Part shown: positions 34,899 to 46,661 of the stretch, piece after piece
Numbering within the stretch: the stretch's first letter is position 1
Layout of the letters: every line of letters begins with the position of its first letter
From: Chytridium lagenaria
Taxonomy: Eukaryota > Chytridiomycota > Chytridiomycetes > Chytridiales > Chytridiaceae
DNA: 64,000 nucleotides
NCBI GenBank assembly: GCA_025449115.1
Contig: JAHLKC010000101.1
Location: forward strand, 62,001-126,000
Direction: 5' to 3'
Program-made: the position numbers and the translations under genes
The notes under the pieces: generated by a model
Database searches by the model: none
The model's input: only the letters and a program-made list of their open reading frames with translations
What the model was told of the DNA's origin: nothing

Positions 34899-36213
34899 TT
34901 GGTAATTGACATCAAGATGCCGTATGATATTCAATTTCGTAGGGAAAAAATACTTGTACAGCGCGGTCTATTGGGGCCAGAACTTCCACTTTGGCGCTTG
35001 AGTTGTTATGGTGATGATTTTAAACCTTGCAGTATATCTGGGACCGACGTATCGCCGGAGGAAGCGCGATTTTTGAGGTGGAATGACTGCAAAGCCAAGA
35101 AAGGAGAAAATGTTAGTTAGATGATTGATTTTTTTTTTGTTTTGGCTTTCAATATTTAACAGCCTAACATAATTTTTAATGTTAGATCGGGATTCTAAAA
35201 ATGATAAACTGGATCGTGATCAAGTGCTTTGACGATTTTTGCGATAAATTAAGGCCAGACTACGTGGCCACATCCATCTTAAGACTGATCAGCCCTCTAT
35301 TTCATCTTTCCTTGTGGACAAGTATCATTTTATGGGAGCGGCCTCGATCTCACCGAAACCTGTTGTCATGCCTTCCCGATACGAACTTTTTTTTGGAGGG
35401 AAAATCGAACCGCCAGTCCCTTATCTCTTTAGCCCTTCCACCTCGAGTGAGACTTTAATTGTCAACTGGAACATGCATCATGCGACAATGAAGCTGCACG
35501 TATGGGGAAATCCAGACATTGAAAAAATAGTCGCAGCTGATTTTGTGAGCAATTCTACCGCTCGCATCGAATTTTCATCGCTGAAGGAGCCGCCCGTCTT
35601 TCGAGCTCAACGTAAGGATGACGAAAAAACCTCGAAGATACCTTGTATTTCGACCGCACATAGTGATATTGCGGACAAAGCCGGGAGAGTTATTGAAAAA
35701 CAGGATAACGCTAAATTGGAGAGTTTTCCACCTGCTTCAGCCTTGACTTGTAATCGTGACCCTGCAGGTAATTTGGGTGTGTTGGGATATGCGTCGAAAA
35801 GAAGTTCATGATGAAGCTCTCCGAAATCTAGACGAAAATATTCCGGAGACAATGCTGTCCTGCCGTTCGCGCAGAACCTGTTTTGTGGATGAAGTTGGCG
35901 TGTCTCATTGGCGGCAAGTAGCTTGTCCCCGTCGTACTTTGTTGGGAAAAAAAAGGAGATGATGCGGAGTCTTCGAGGGATTCTTTTCTTGCTTCAACAT
36001 CGACTCGTTTAGGTGGGTTTGAAGGTGACGTGAGTGGAATTAAGGGGCACGGTGAGGAGACTGTGGGTTCTATGCTTGCATCAACACCGAGTCGTTCAGG
36101 TGGTTTTGAAGGTAACGTGAGTGGAAATGAAGAGAACGATGAGGAGAAGTGGCGCCGGAGACGATATTTGGAAAGTTGGGAAAATATTGTGGAGGGTGTT
36201 GGGTGGTGGCGAT
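34899..36213 (+). CDS. Tandem paralogue 4 with the nucleoporin C-terminal domain, partly broken
   Basis: The domain block PLWRLSCYGDDFKPCSISG then TDVSPEEARFLRWNDC (about 34985-35090) is nearly identical to that of paralogue 2. After an intron (GTTAGT.. to about 35187) comes ILKMINWIVIKCFDDFCDKL, again as in paralogue 2. A frame change near 35290 is followed by LVDKYHFMGAASISPK in another phase and a Ser/Thr-rich region to 35811. Acidic sequence continues in a further frame to 36213. The 5' end is not resolved; the coding start may lie near 34650. Close similarity to paralogue 2 indicates a recent duplication. Confidence 0.5.
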
Positions 36214-36867
36214 GAGTAGGTGTGTATTGTTTCGTCGAGTTGGTTGGTTGCGGCACGGTTACGTCCATGAGATTCGACATTGTGTTATGGTAGATTCAAA
36301 GTTGTTGATTTCACGTAACTTGTAGTTTATTATCCTTCGTCTCCTTTATGAATTTATTTTCTTGCTCCAATCTGTGGGGGTTTTATATTCCAGCACGAAC
36401 GCCGTGTTCGTCAGAGCTGTTTACATATTTTTTTTTTCATGTTGTTTTCCCTTTTCACATCTCTCATCTTGATGGTGTTGTATAAAAATGCGCATTCCAT
36501 CTAATAAAAAGCAAAGTATCAAAGTTACTTTGAACGCCTTGAAACTGCATAAGGCTGACTTCTTCGTGCTTCTCTAAACCACTAACCTCGTCTTGCCGTC
36601 AATGTATCAAAAAGAGTTACGTGAAATAAATGCGATATACGCAAAAGGGTATATGTAGCCTGATAATAAGGGTTCTCTGAACTTTGTGAAGTAGACGTAC
36701 TCCACGAACGCGGTTCAAAACCTTAATAAATAGATGGATGTAATGATGAAGATAGATAAATGCATTCGAAATCTTTTATTGACTGCGTCACAATATGCGA
36801 GCTTTTGAGGATGTAAGAAAATCTCTTGGGCACCTCCTTTCCAATAACTCCAAAGAAAAAGGCTTCT
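36214..36867. other. Intergenic region
   Basis: This AT-rich stretch between the nucleoporin-domain array and the DJ-1/Hsp31-type gene contains T runs and no supported gene. Confidence 0.5.
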
Positions 36868-37981
36868 TCACTTCTTTAACGCCTCCACAATCGCCTCGGC
36901 CAATCCCGAAGAGCTCCCCGGGTTTTGTCCGGTCACAAGCCTCCCGTCCACAACCACGTGCGGTGCAAAGACACTCTCACTCTTTTCATATAACCCCCCA
37001 TTCTCCTTCAACCTTGTCTCAAGCATGAACGGCATGAAAGGCGTTAATTGCACAGCGTCTTCCTCGTCATTTGTAAACCCGGTCACCTTTTTACCCTTGA
37101 CGAGGTATTCGCCTGATGAGAGCTTGACGTTGGCGATGCCGGCGGGGCCGTGGCAGACTGCGGCGACGAGGCCGCCTTGTTCGTAGATTGCTGCGGTGAC
37201 AGAGTGGGAGGTGGCATCGGTGGCGAGATCGTACATGGGGCCTTTTATTTTAAAGAATGAGTACGTTGAATGGAAGGAAAAAGCGTGGATACCTACCGTG
37301 GCCTCCAGGGAACACCACAGCAGCATAGTCCGATGGCTTAATAGTTGATAACAAAAGAGAGTTATTCACTTTTCCAGTGGCAACGGAGTCTGCGAGGAAA
37401 GCAATACACTCGGGGTCCTATTTCACAGACATGTAAGTTCACTTTATCAACAAAAAAAAAGTTAAAACTTCTCACCTCCTTAAATGCCTCGGCGGATCCA
37501 GGGTCAAGCGGAGTCTTGCCACCTTTTGGTGACGCGACGGTGATGTTGAAGCCCGCTTTTGTGAGAATGTTGTAAGGATGGGCGACTTCGGGAAGGTACT
37601 GTAAATAGACAAAATAGGTTAGAAGTTTGAAGCGAGGGGATGATTAGAGTGAATTAATGCAATCCATCCACAATGAGGAAAATAGCGCCAACATTGCATC
37701 CACGGGTGCTGATCATTATTCACAAGTTGCTTCATCACTTATCACAATCCAGCCAAAAACTCCTTCCACCGCGTTTTCTTCAGAACATTCAGTCATCCAT
37801 CCACATCTTCACTCGAATAAACTCCCCATCCTCTTCCATCCTTCCAACCCCAAACTGCTTCCCCACTTCACTCCCAGCATCGTCAAGCACCAAAACAGAC
37901 ACTCACCCAGCCAGTCTTCTTCCCAGTCGACCCCAACTCATCGTGCGATGTCATGATGAACAGAATGTCCTTGTTGCCCAT
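36868..37981 (-). CDS. DJ-1/PfpI-superfamily protein, Hsp31/glyoxalase III-like, complete
   Basis: Hsp31-type proteins convert methylglyoxal to D-lactate without glutathione and act as stress chaperones. Four minus-strand exons (37981-37907, 37598-37476, 37417-37297, 37241-36868) join in phase to 230 residues, the normal size. The N-terminus MGNKDILFIMTSHDELGSTG includes the conserved strand and TSxDxxG motif. Exon 2 carries FNITVASPKGGKTPLDPGS. Exon 3 ends with DYAAVVFPGGHG, and exon 4 has the nucleophile elbow AAVCHGPAGI with Cys-His as in Hsp31. GKKVTGFTNDEED and DGRLVTGQNPGS, also typical, follow. Donors are GTGAGT, GTGAGA and GTAGGT. No defect is visible. Confidence 0.93.
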
Positions 37982-38636
37982 GTTGTTGTCGTCGCGGTGA
38001 ATGTGGTGGAAATGGAATGCGTTCGATGGATGATGGTAAAACGGAGGGAGCTCCTTTTTATATATTAAATCGATTTACCGAAGTGATGATGCTGACAATT
38101 TAAGACCGCACCACTGATGCACAGAAACAGCTGGCACAAAGGGATGGTGGGGAAGGTTGAAGGCTGCGCATTTCAAATCATGACGGCGGCGTCGACTGAC
38201 GATTATAAATACGTCGAGGCTAAACCATCGAATGGAGGCGCGTTAATTCATTTCAAGTTGAGCCATCACAATACACAAATGGAGGCAAAAGTCTTAATTA
38301 CTTTGTATTGTTTAGCCATGATCGCACCACAGTTTCACACCTTCATAAGTTACATCGCTAAATCTGCGCATCTCATGATTTCACTTAAATTAAACCGTCG
38401 TTACGAGTAATCATTAACGTCGATGGTTGTTTGTAATAAGACTTTGGGTAGAATATCCCTTCTTAAAGACAATTTTTGGAGTAAACACTAATAATAATTG
38501 ATGTTGGTAAAATTGATGTACAATACAAGAACAACAAGAATAAATAATCATTAATAACAAATCCTTATCGGTAGCAAAAAGCGCAAATGCTGTGGAAACT
38601 CCAGTAAAGCAACCACCATTGCCAAAAAAAATTCCT
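37982..38636. other. Intergenic region
   Basis: This is the promoter side of the Hsp31-like gene and the 3' flank of the secreted repeat protein. A small plus-strand frame at 38117-38410 has no recognisable motif and is not called. Confidence 0.45.
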
Positions 38637-40650
38637 TCATAGACCCCATCTCCTCTTTGCCGCCTCCTCTGCTTTTCGAAGGAGTTCATCATCACCCTCC
38701 GGCCCTTCACCCAAAGTTTCCGACGCGTTTACATCAGAAACGTCAGAGTTTTTCATATGAACACTTGCGGTACGTTCCGCCATACTCAACAACCCGTCAA
38801 TTCCATCATCAGCGAGACGGTCAAGCGGCGGGGGGAGTACCAGCGACACTCAACCTCAAGACATCGTCGTTTATCACCTCCCGTCGTCTGCGTGAAACAC
38901 ACTGGCCTTGCGTTCAGCCACGCTCAGGAGTCCGTCTCTCTCCTCATCAATGTGACGGTCTAGTGATGGAGGAGTGTCCATGTCCATGTCAAAATCATCC
39001 AATATACCCCCTTCTTCAGCACTATTTCACGCTGGCTTTTCGTTCGGCCATGCCTAACAACCCATTTTTCCCGTCATCCACGTGACGATCCAGTGACGGA
39101 GGGGTACTATCATCAAATTCCAACTCATTGTTGTTCATATTCTTGCCGATAGCACCCTGGTTCACGCTAGATTTACGTTCGGACATACTCAATAGCCCAT
39201 CTTTCCCCTCGTCTACGTGGCGGTCTAGGGATGGGGGGTTACCGACGTCAATTTCCAAGTCATCGTCATTTGAAATTGGCCTTGTGTCGGCGCGATTGAC
39301 GCTTGCTTTACGTTCGGCCATACTTAATAGCCCATCTCTCCCCTCATCAACATATCGGTTCAGTGACGGAGGAGTGTCGACGTCCAGCTCCGAGTCATTT
39401 TCGTTCATCTTTTCCCCGACGTCGTCGTGAATCTTGCTGGCTTTACCCTCATCTATACTCAACATCCCGTCTGTCCCCTCATCCGTGTACCGGTCTAGGG
39501 ACGGTGGAGTGTTGATGTCCACCTTAATGTCATTGTCATTGATGTTCTCCACTACCTTTTCGTGGTTCAGGCTGGCCTTACGTTCGGCCATACTCAACAA
39601 GCCATCTTCTTCATTGATGTGACGATCCAGTGACGGGGGAGTACCGCCGCCTACATCAAAATTATCATCATGTAGCATCCCTCCGACTTCAGCGTGGTTC
39701 ACGCTGGCTTTTCGTTCATCCATGCCATCTCTTCCGTCATCAACGTGACGGTCTAAAGACGGTGGAGTACCGTCGTTCCACTCTAACTCGTGGTCAGACG
39801 TTTCTTCCCCATCTTCAGTACGATTTACGCTAGCCTTTCGTTCGGTCATGCTTAACAACCCATCTCCACCGTCATTGGAATGACGATCCAATGAAGGAGG
39901 TCCCATCCTCTTGGAGTTAATCTCAACAACTCCCCTGAGATCCTTGTTAGCTTTAGTTTCATCCGTGTCTAACAATTTATCCCAGTCGTCAGCATGCCGG
40001 TCAAATGGAGGGAGCACACCATTCCTATCGTTGTTTAAGTGAACGCTTGCCTCCCGTTCTTCCGCTCCCAACAATCCATCGTTGGTGAAGCGGTCTAACG
40101 ATGGAGGGACTTCAAGATCAAAAGCAAGGTCATTGCTTCGCCACATATCACCTTGATCGTTGTCACTAGAGAGATGAACACTGGCTTCGCGTTCATCCAT
40201 ACTCGGCATCCCATCTCCAGAGTTCCCAAGCCGTGTGAGACTCTCATCTCTATCTATAGTTGCATCCAACCTTTCATGAATGGTTCTTGAGACCCCTTTG
40301 TTGAACGCTTCCTCAAGCTCCGTTGATCCAGGTGGCGGTGGCTGCAACCGATGATGGGACAAAGGCGGCGTGCCAGGAGCTTGCATCCACGGACGAAGGT
40401 TAACTATGATCGTAAGCAAGTATAATGGGAGGTGAAGGATTACCTTCATCACTCGGTGGATCCATAGACGGCCACAACTCATCCTTACTACAGATCCGTT
40501 CATTTTGCAGGGCAGAGGGAACCCACAATCCCTATCAGTAGGAGGGTGTTGATTCCTTATGCGATCTCCAGAGGATGGCGGTATGACATACGCTTGATGT
40601 AAGGGGATGGTGATAGCGAGGAGTGTGAGGAGGAGTGATGGATGGAGCAT
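38637..40650 (-). CDS. Secreted protein with about 12 PPSLDRHxDDGxDGLLSMAERKASV repeats
   Basis: No known family is recognised. The likely start at 40650 gives a signal peptide, MLHPSLLLTLLAITIPLHQA, followed by YVIPPSSGDR. The body is made of tandem units of about 45-50 residues. Each has PPSLDRH.D(D/E)G, GLLSM.ERKASV and an acidic Asn/Asp spacer. One intron is suggested near 40430-40385, where a donor GTAATC and an acceptor GCAAG bring SKDELWPSMDPPSDE into phase with APGTPPLSHH. Near the 3' end the pattern continues across three frame changes, at about 39022, 38890 and 38835, and ends EEAAKRRWGL at 38637. The frame open to 40767 contains a spurious N-terminal extension. Confidence 0.6.
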
Positions 40651-40767
40651 CTTTTTTGTTTGCTGTCGGACTTTGAAATTATTGGTCGAAGTCTTGATGG
40701 TTGAAGGCATTTGAGTATGCAATACTGGTATCGTAAAAGAGGCGCAGAGGTAGCATTTCTCAGACAT

Positions 40768-41173
40768 GAAAAGATACAGAAAAACCTCTCGCGAAAAAGT
40801 ACATTACATTAAGGGATTTCAATCGCAAGTTTGGCGAGAGGTTGAATTAATTGGTAAGAGGATCATGCTGCAGGGGCTCCTGTGCGAGGCGTAGGCCAGC
40901 ATGACGGCCTCAATTTCTCAGAGTCAAGCTTGATGATAGTTGCACCCGCAACGGTGCAACGGCACCTATCCTCCTCCACCGATACCACTTCCCACCACAA
41001 GGCCTAGGCTCTGCATAAATCCTATTTGAATGCGTGAAGGAATATCGCAAGGAACACAAAAAACCGTTAAGGACACAAGGAACACAACAGACCATGAAGG
41101 ATCACAAGGGACACAGCAAAGCCAAAGTGATGTCTGAGTTTCATAGCCTGGCTTCAATACCAAGCTGATAATC
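40768..41173. other. Divergent intergenic region
   Basis: About 400 bp separate the divergent repeat-protein and membrane-protein genes and must hold both promoters. Near 41043-41115 the sequence AAGGAACACAA recurs three to four times (AAGGAACAC, AAGGACACAAGGAACACAA, AAGGGACACA), a short imperfect repeat. Confidence 0.5.
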
Positions 41174-41853
41174 ATGTCCACCCCCCAACCGCAAACCCTC
41201 GACATCGATCTGCAACTTCATCACTTCTCTGTAAGCTGCAACTAGTTGCCATCTGTTCTTTCCTATCTAATCCATTTCATCGCTGTACCTGCACCCATTA
41301 GAGCATTCTCCCTCGCCTCCATCACTGTCGTTCTTGTGATCCTCGCAGAATTCTACCCATCAAACCTCTCGAATAGAGGGAAGGGAGGGCCATGCGAAGC
41401 AAATATCGTAACGTTTTTACTGGGTTGTTTGAGTATATCGGTGCTATACGGGTTACCGACAAAGTCGCTGGAGTTTTATCTTGATCGCCGGCCAGAATGG
41501 AAGAATCATTTGGTCGGGAAACTCCAGCCGTTCTCTAGAATTGTTTCATTGTTTGCATTGTGAGTACTTCTCTCTCGCTTTGCTTTGACGACGAGTGGGG
41601 AGAATTTGATGGAGCATGTTGGGCTTTACCGGGATGTTTGCTAATATAGAGATGATCTAGTATATGGATTATTCTCGGTCAAGTGTGGCTATTCCGCAGC
41701 ACGGAGTGTCGTTCAAACAACCCGCCCATCTACTGGCTCGCCATGTATTACATCAGTAAGCCAAATCATCCGTTTTCACAATCATTTTACTAACCTATGT
41801 TTTATCTAGTCATCACTTACATTACCTTATTCTTTACCTGTCTTTGTTCATAA
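41174..41853 (+). CDS. Small multi-pass membrane protein, four exons
   Basis: Exons 41174-41230, 41246-41559, 41661-41755 and 41810-41853 join in phase to about 169 residues. The soluble N-terminus is MSTPQPQTLDIDLQLHHFS. Hydrophobic segments follow: AFSLASITVVLVILAEF, IVTFLLGCLSISVLYGL, IWIILGQVWLFRS and YYIIITYITLFFTCL. The WIILGQVWLF..TECRSNNPPIYWLAM region resembles the membrane part of fungal RING-type E3 ligases, but no RING domain follows, so that is only a weak similarity. The first intron, 15 bp (41231-41245), is too short to splice normally. The first exon may instead be joined to the second differently, and the start is therefore uncertain. Confidence 0.5.
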
Positions 41854-42253
41854 GGAAATGGTTGGGAATCCGCCGTGGACTTTCGAATGAAGTGACATGT
41901 TTTTGTTGATACTTTGAATTCAATTGGCGCGCTTTTACTTGATCTCGAGCTGTAACGTGAGCTTGATTTTAGGAAGTCTCATGTTTCATGCGCATGAGGA
42001 TCCCTATACAACGGGGTATTTCACCAAAGCCTTCACTCCATTCTTCATTTCACAACGTTTCTTTTTGGTTTCGATAATGGCGGAGCCTATTGAATACCGA
42101 CGCCCTCAAACTTCTATTAGTAACGGCACAGCTTTCACGATAAAGCGTCTTTTCAATATGAATACAAAAATAAATAACGCGCCACAGAGTTACAACCAAT
42201 AACTATATTTTAACTAATCATCCGCTCTAAAAAAACCACCGCAACATAGTTTT

Positions 42254-44474
42254 CTACTTCTTGAACCTCATTACCAACGCAATCCGACGAAGCTCCTCCT
42301 GCGAAGGGGGTTGCCTAGCATTCCTCGAACCTTTGCAACCATTCCCGCGTCTCGAGCGACCGTGGAGCGCGAATCTCTCTGCAAGCATCTATAAAAAAGA
42401 TTAGACATACGACAACAGTATTAGCAAAGAGACTTACAATAAAATGACCAACATCCTCCTCTTCTTGAGTAATAGTGCCCGGATTTTTCTTGATAGTTTC
42501 AGTGACGGCTACGTTGATGGCAGGAGAAGTCGCGAGAGTTGGTTCAGGGACGCGTTGACCAAGTTGCTAACGGATTATCGAAATCAGCATCGCTGCTAAG
42601 AACAAAATTACGTAGAATGTAGAAAAACTAACCATAGAGTCATCACCGCCTTCCTCAAGGTACACGGGAACATTCGCAGTGGCCACGAGCTCAGTGTCGG
42701 CTTCCACAGTGCCCTCCGTTTGCACAACATCCACACCGTCCTCATGGCCGACGTGAGCGTCTGACGCGTTCACCAGATCTTCGACAAGCGACTAAATAAA
42801 AAAAAAAGTGAAAAAAAAAAAAATGAGTCGCGCATTTAAACATTTATTTTATAACAAAGGAAGAAGTGGAAGAATGATCTGGAAGAGAAAAGCTTACCAT
42901 AACCTCCTCGCCGGCATCCGCGGCCACCTCCGCAGTCGTCTCGATTCTGTCTTTGGGGACATCAACATCGGCCTCCATGAGATTAAGAGAACTATTGTTG
43001 GAATCGATTGCAGCCAAAATGGGAAGATCGAAGTCTAGAGGCGCCATCGTTGTCCGCCAGAACACATTGTCAAAAAAGGCATCAGGGACGGCATCGATCG
43101 TAGACGGGGTGTTGTAATCAATAGGAGACGCAAAATCGGTAACTGCGGAATGTCCAACTGCAGCCTTTATGAAAAACAGAATTAAAAAAAAGAAACAAAC
43201 GACCAAGCGCGTAAATGAAACTACGTACATTTAAGTTAAGCGGAAGCGACCCCAAATCGTACATTTCGTCTGAATCTTCATCAATGGTCTCCATTGGGCC
43301 TTGCTTCTCCGCACCAACATCGAGATTAGTGTCCTCACTGTTGTCACGCCCATTTCCATCATCCTCCAGCTCGTACTCCTCGTGATTTTCACAACCTTGC
43401 TGAGTCTCAAGTACCGGCTGCAATTGATCAGGACAAAGACTCTGATTTATATGATAATGTAAGAACTGTGTAGACGATATGTAGAAGGACAGAACAGAAA
43501 ATGCTTCAATGTCATCTTTACTTACAATTATGTCATCATCATCGTCAATTGATGCGAACCGGTCGTTCTTGTTAAAACGGTCGGCAATACTGTGGGAGGT
43601 CATGGCGCTTATATCGGGACAGCGAACGTCAGACTCCTCAGTAGCGTTTACCAATAAGCCATTCTCGGCGGGCTTCCCGTGAGCCTGGAAGGCTGCCGCA
43701 GCGGTGCAAGGGGGTTCCGACGTCTATTACATACAAGGAGGAAAGCCATTATAAGTGAGAAATGTAAAACACAGAAACGAGGCAAGAAAGATACACAATA
43801 AACGTAAAGCTTACCGCAATGGATGCTTCATGAGTCGGGACAACAGCAGGAGCTTCAGAAGCCATAACCTCAGCCTCTGAAGGACGACCGGATACCTCTC
43901 TCGCGCTGTATGTCGCATTCTGTATCAACGAAAATGGTAAGTTGACCACACTCCAAAGACCATTTGGTCTTACCGAACACCTCAAAGCTTCGTCCACCAG
44001 GGTTTCTGCGCTCGCGTCACATCCGTCGTTGATCTAGAGGCCGTCGTTAGGTAAGCAATAAAGAATATGAGAAGGCCAAGTTTACCTGTGAGCTTAGCTT
44101 GGAGGCATCAGCTGGAGCCCCGTCAGTTAAATTAAACGCAAAGTATTGAATAGCGGCCACGATGCCTTTGTCGCGTGTCTTTGCCAAATCACCAGCGCAC
44201 ATTCCCAGACGTTTCAAAGCGTCAGCGGCTTGGAGACAGCCCACTTTGTGCTAGACACCGGCAAGAGGAGGTAAGTGACATGGAAAAAGGAGTGGAAGAG
44301 CATGGAAGTCAAAAAGGATCTTACGGTCTCTGGCTTCATCGTCTCCTTTCCAATAATCACCATCGAGTTCAGGATGTTGCAATCTAGGATAATCGCCATC
44401 ATAGACTCAGAGTTATCGGTCGAGGGCGTCATCCCGTCGTTGCAAAGGTTTGCCAGCATGTCGAGAGGCATCAT
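42254..44474 (-). CDS. Family A-D, copy A: intact ten-exon gene of unknown function, 518 residues
   Basis: I recognise no domain. Ten minus-strand exons (44474-44325, 44250-44086, 44033-43974, 43919-43815, 43723-43526, 43417-43229, 43164-42898, 42791-42633, 42566-42438, 42388-42254) join without error, and all nine introns are phase 0. The N-terminus (MMPLDMLANLCNDGMTPS, MVIIGKETMKPET, HKVGCLQAADALKRLGMC) looks alpha-helical. The middle is acidic and Ser/Thr/Pro-rich (FASIDDDDDII, EEYELEDDGNGRDN). The tail is basic: ERFALHGRSRRGNGCKGSRN, ending RIALVMRFKK. There is no signal peptide, so it is probably intracellular. Copies at 48629, 51684 and 60240 share its exon order and upstream promoter block. 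Copy B forms an inverted repeat with it. Confidence 0.8.
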
Positions 44475-44577
44475 GGTAGAAAGAGTGAAGAGCGAAGGGA
44501 AGGATGTGGTTCAATATCTCTAACGCTGTCGTTTTTGAGAAAGAATGTATGAAGAGCTTCGCAGTAGAGAGAGTGAC

Positions 44578-44625
44578 CCTCCTTTTATCCTCACAGGTCC
44601 GATTCGGAGCTGAATCATGGCTGCT
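44578..44625 (-). promoter_or_regulatory. Promoter-like block of copy A
   Basis: On the minus strand, CATGATTCAGCTCCGAATCGG is followed by a TATA-like GGATAAAAG (44590-44582), about 105 bp before the start codon. The same order and spacing is found upstream of copies B, C and D, so it is very likely the core promoter of the family. Confidence 0.65.
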
Positions 44626-44745
44626 GAATCACGAAATCTTCTGCGAGCCTTTGTGGTTGGAGAGAGACGGTGAGCCATCCCATCAATGCAAATCGTCTTG
44701 CTGAGGGTTGATCCTTCTTTCCTGCATTTTGATGGGTAGGACGCT

Positions 44746-46661
44746 CTGGATCATGGGTCTTCGATCTCTCCTTTCAAAGCCGCTCGCTTGCGAATCTTTA
44801 GGAAAGCGAGGAGATTTATTGGTGATGCGTGTTCCTAGAAGACTGACAGCGCATATCCACCCATCATATTGCAGCATCCCTGCTCTGTGCTCATTGTAGC
44901 ATCGATCACCTGGATGCGAGGAGGGTTGAAGACGATCCTCTTTGCAGAAGAAAGCGCATGGCAAAACATTGGAAAAAGATTGTGTCCGAAACTCAGTGGC
45001 CTTCACCAGTACCCTGAACACGTCGCGTAGAACGTGATGATGGAAAAATATGAGCACGGCCTTTCCGATGAATTTAATTCCAGGTATGCCACAAGACGGT
45101 GTAATGACGGTCTTATTATCCGTCTGGAAGCTTTTTCAGCACTCGACGTCGATCCCAAAAACAATTGCAGCATGCATATTTCCATGGACCCACTGATCAT
45201 GCCCCGTCATAAAGCATGTTACTCGTTTCAATAACTCGTTTAAGAACTTTGTCCTTAAAAATCAGCGCGTATTTATGAACCAAAAGATCTGGCGTTTTAT
45301 GTGAAGAGGGCTGTTGGAAGAAACGCCGTCAAAAAGGAAGCCGTTAATTACCGTATTTTCAGAGTACGCACGACGTCATGGGGGGGGGGAGATGATTTCG
45401 AGCTGCTGTCATAACGGACACGAGCCAGAGTTGTTTTATCAACCCTAAGTAGCTATGAAGATAAATATGGGATTAAGCCTAGTCAATGCTGCAGGCATTT
45501 TTGCGACACATAATAATATGCTATCGTGCCCAAGAAGAGTCAACGCACGAAGACTCATATATTTATAATTATGTAAAAAAACAAATAAAGTCACTCATCC
45601 GAAATACCACCCATAATTCCTTCCCACATCGACGTCAGTAAGAATATTCACTACAAGCAACGCATCAAACTACCCACCCTACCTTTACACCCATCATTAT
45701 AACCTGATCAGCACAAGAAACGTTTCACTCCGTCTTCTAAAATAATCCCATTCCTTCCCACGATGTCTTTAAAATTACATTCACTAAAGTCGACATTACC
45801 AGCAGCCATCGAGCTACCTAAGCCCCGTTCATATCAGTCATCTGAATTCTCGTTCCTGGTGACCTCAACGTTTCTTCCAAACGTTATCCACTAAATCCAC
45901 GTTCCACCGTATTCCTCCCCATATCATCTCAATAACTACATTGACTGTCCTTTCAAACTACGAGTCGATCTACGCTAGATATCCGTCATACACATTATCC
46001 AAGCCTGAAGAACACTAGACACGATCCCCACGTCCCATACATCTCTTCCAGACGTCACGCGCCACGATATTCCGTCTCCACCGATTTTCTTTCTCTAGAT
46101 CATTCTCTCCTATCTACACGTCTTCCGGCTTAGCCCGAATCCGGGGAGTCTTATGCTTTTTCCCGCAATCTCCAGTTATATGGAATGCGTGTGATGGCAA
46201 GTGCCGTTGATGATTTAGCCTGAACTTACTGTGTTCATTAATAAGGAATTTTTGATGCGCCGGATGATGCGGAGTCCATGTTAGGATCGGTAAAGGAGAG
46301 GTTGGACATAGAATAATGACGAGCCGCAAGGCTTCATACTTTCCTTGCAAAGGCTCGCTACTCAACGGAAAAAATAATAAATAGACCCAAGTTAATGTAA
46401 AAAAGGAAAAAAAAAAAAAGTTTACCGTAAAAGTACTGGTATTTCATCGTCCTCTAGATAAAAGCAACAGGAGCAGCGAAATATTCCAAATTGATTAAAA
46501 CAACGATTAAAACAAAACAAGGAATGAGCAACCTTTCGTAAACCTAATATATTGACATGTGCATCAAAATAAACCTCCAAACAGCCACTCCCCATCCCGA
46601 TCCGACCACCATCAAAAACACTAACATCATCGTTTTCTATCCTTAAGCATGAACAGGTAGT
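44746..46661. other. Non-coding region with a 0.5-kb G-depleted tract
   Basis: No gene is supported. From about 45590 to 46120 the plus strand is poor in G (roughly one base in twelve) and rich in C, A and T, with recurring CATTCCTTCCCAC, CCACGTTCC and CCCACGTCCC motifs. A 9-base G run lies near 45382. The cause of the skew is unknown. Confidence 0.5.

Larger units (their letters stand above)
42254..44745. repeat. Left arm of a ~2.45-kb inverted duplication (copy A)
   Basis: Sequence from the stop codon of copy A through its promoter to the CTGCATTTTGATGGGTAGG block is matched in inverse orientation at about 59970-62425. Exons, introns and upstream sequence are all shared, with scattered substitutions and small indels. 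Similarity ends close to 44745 and 42254. Confidence 0.85.
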
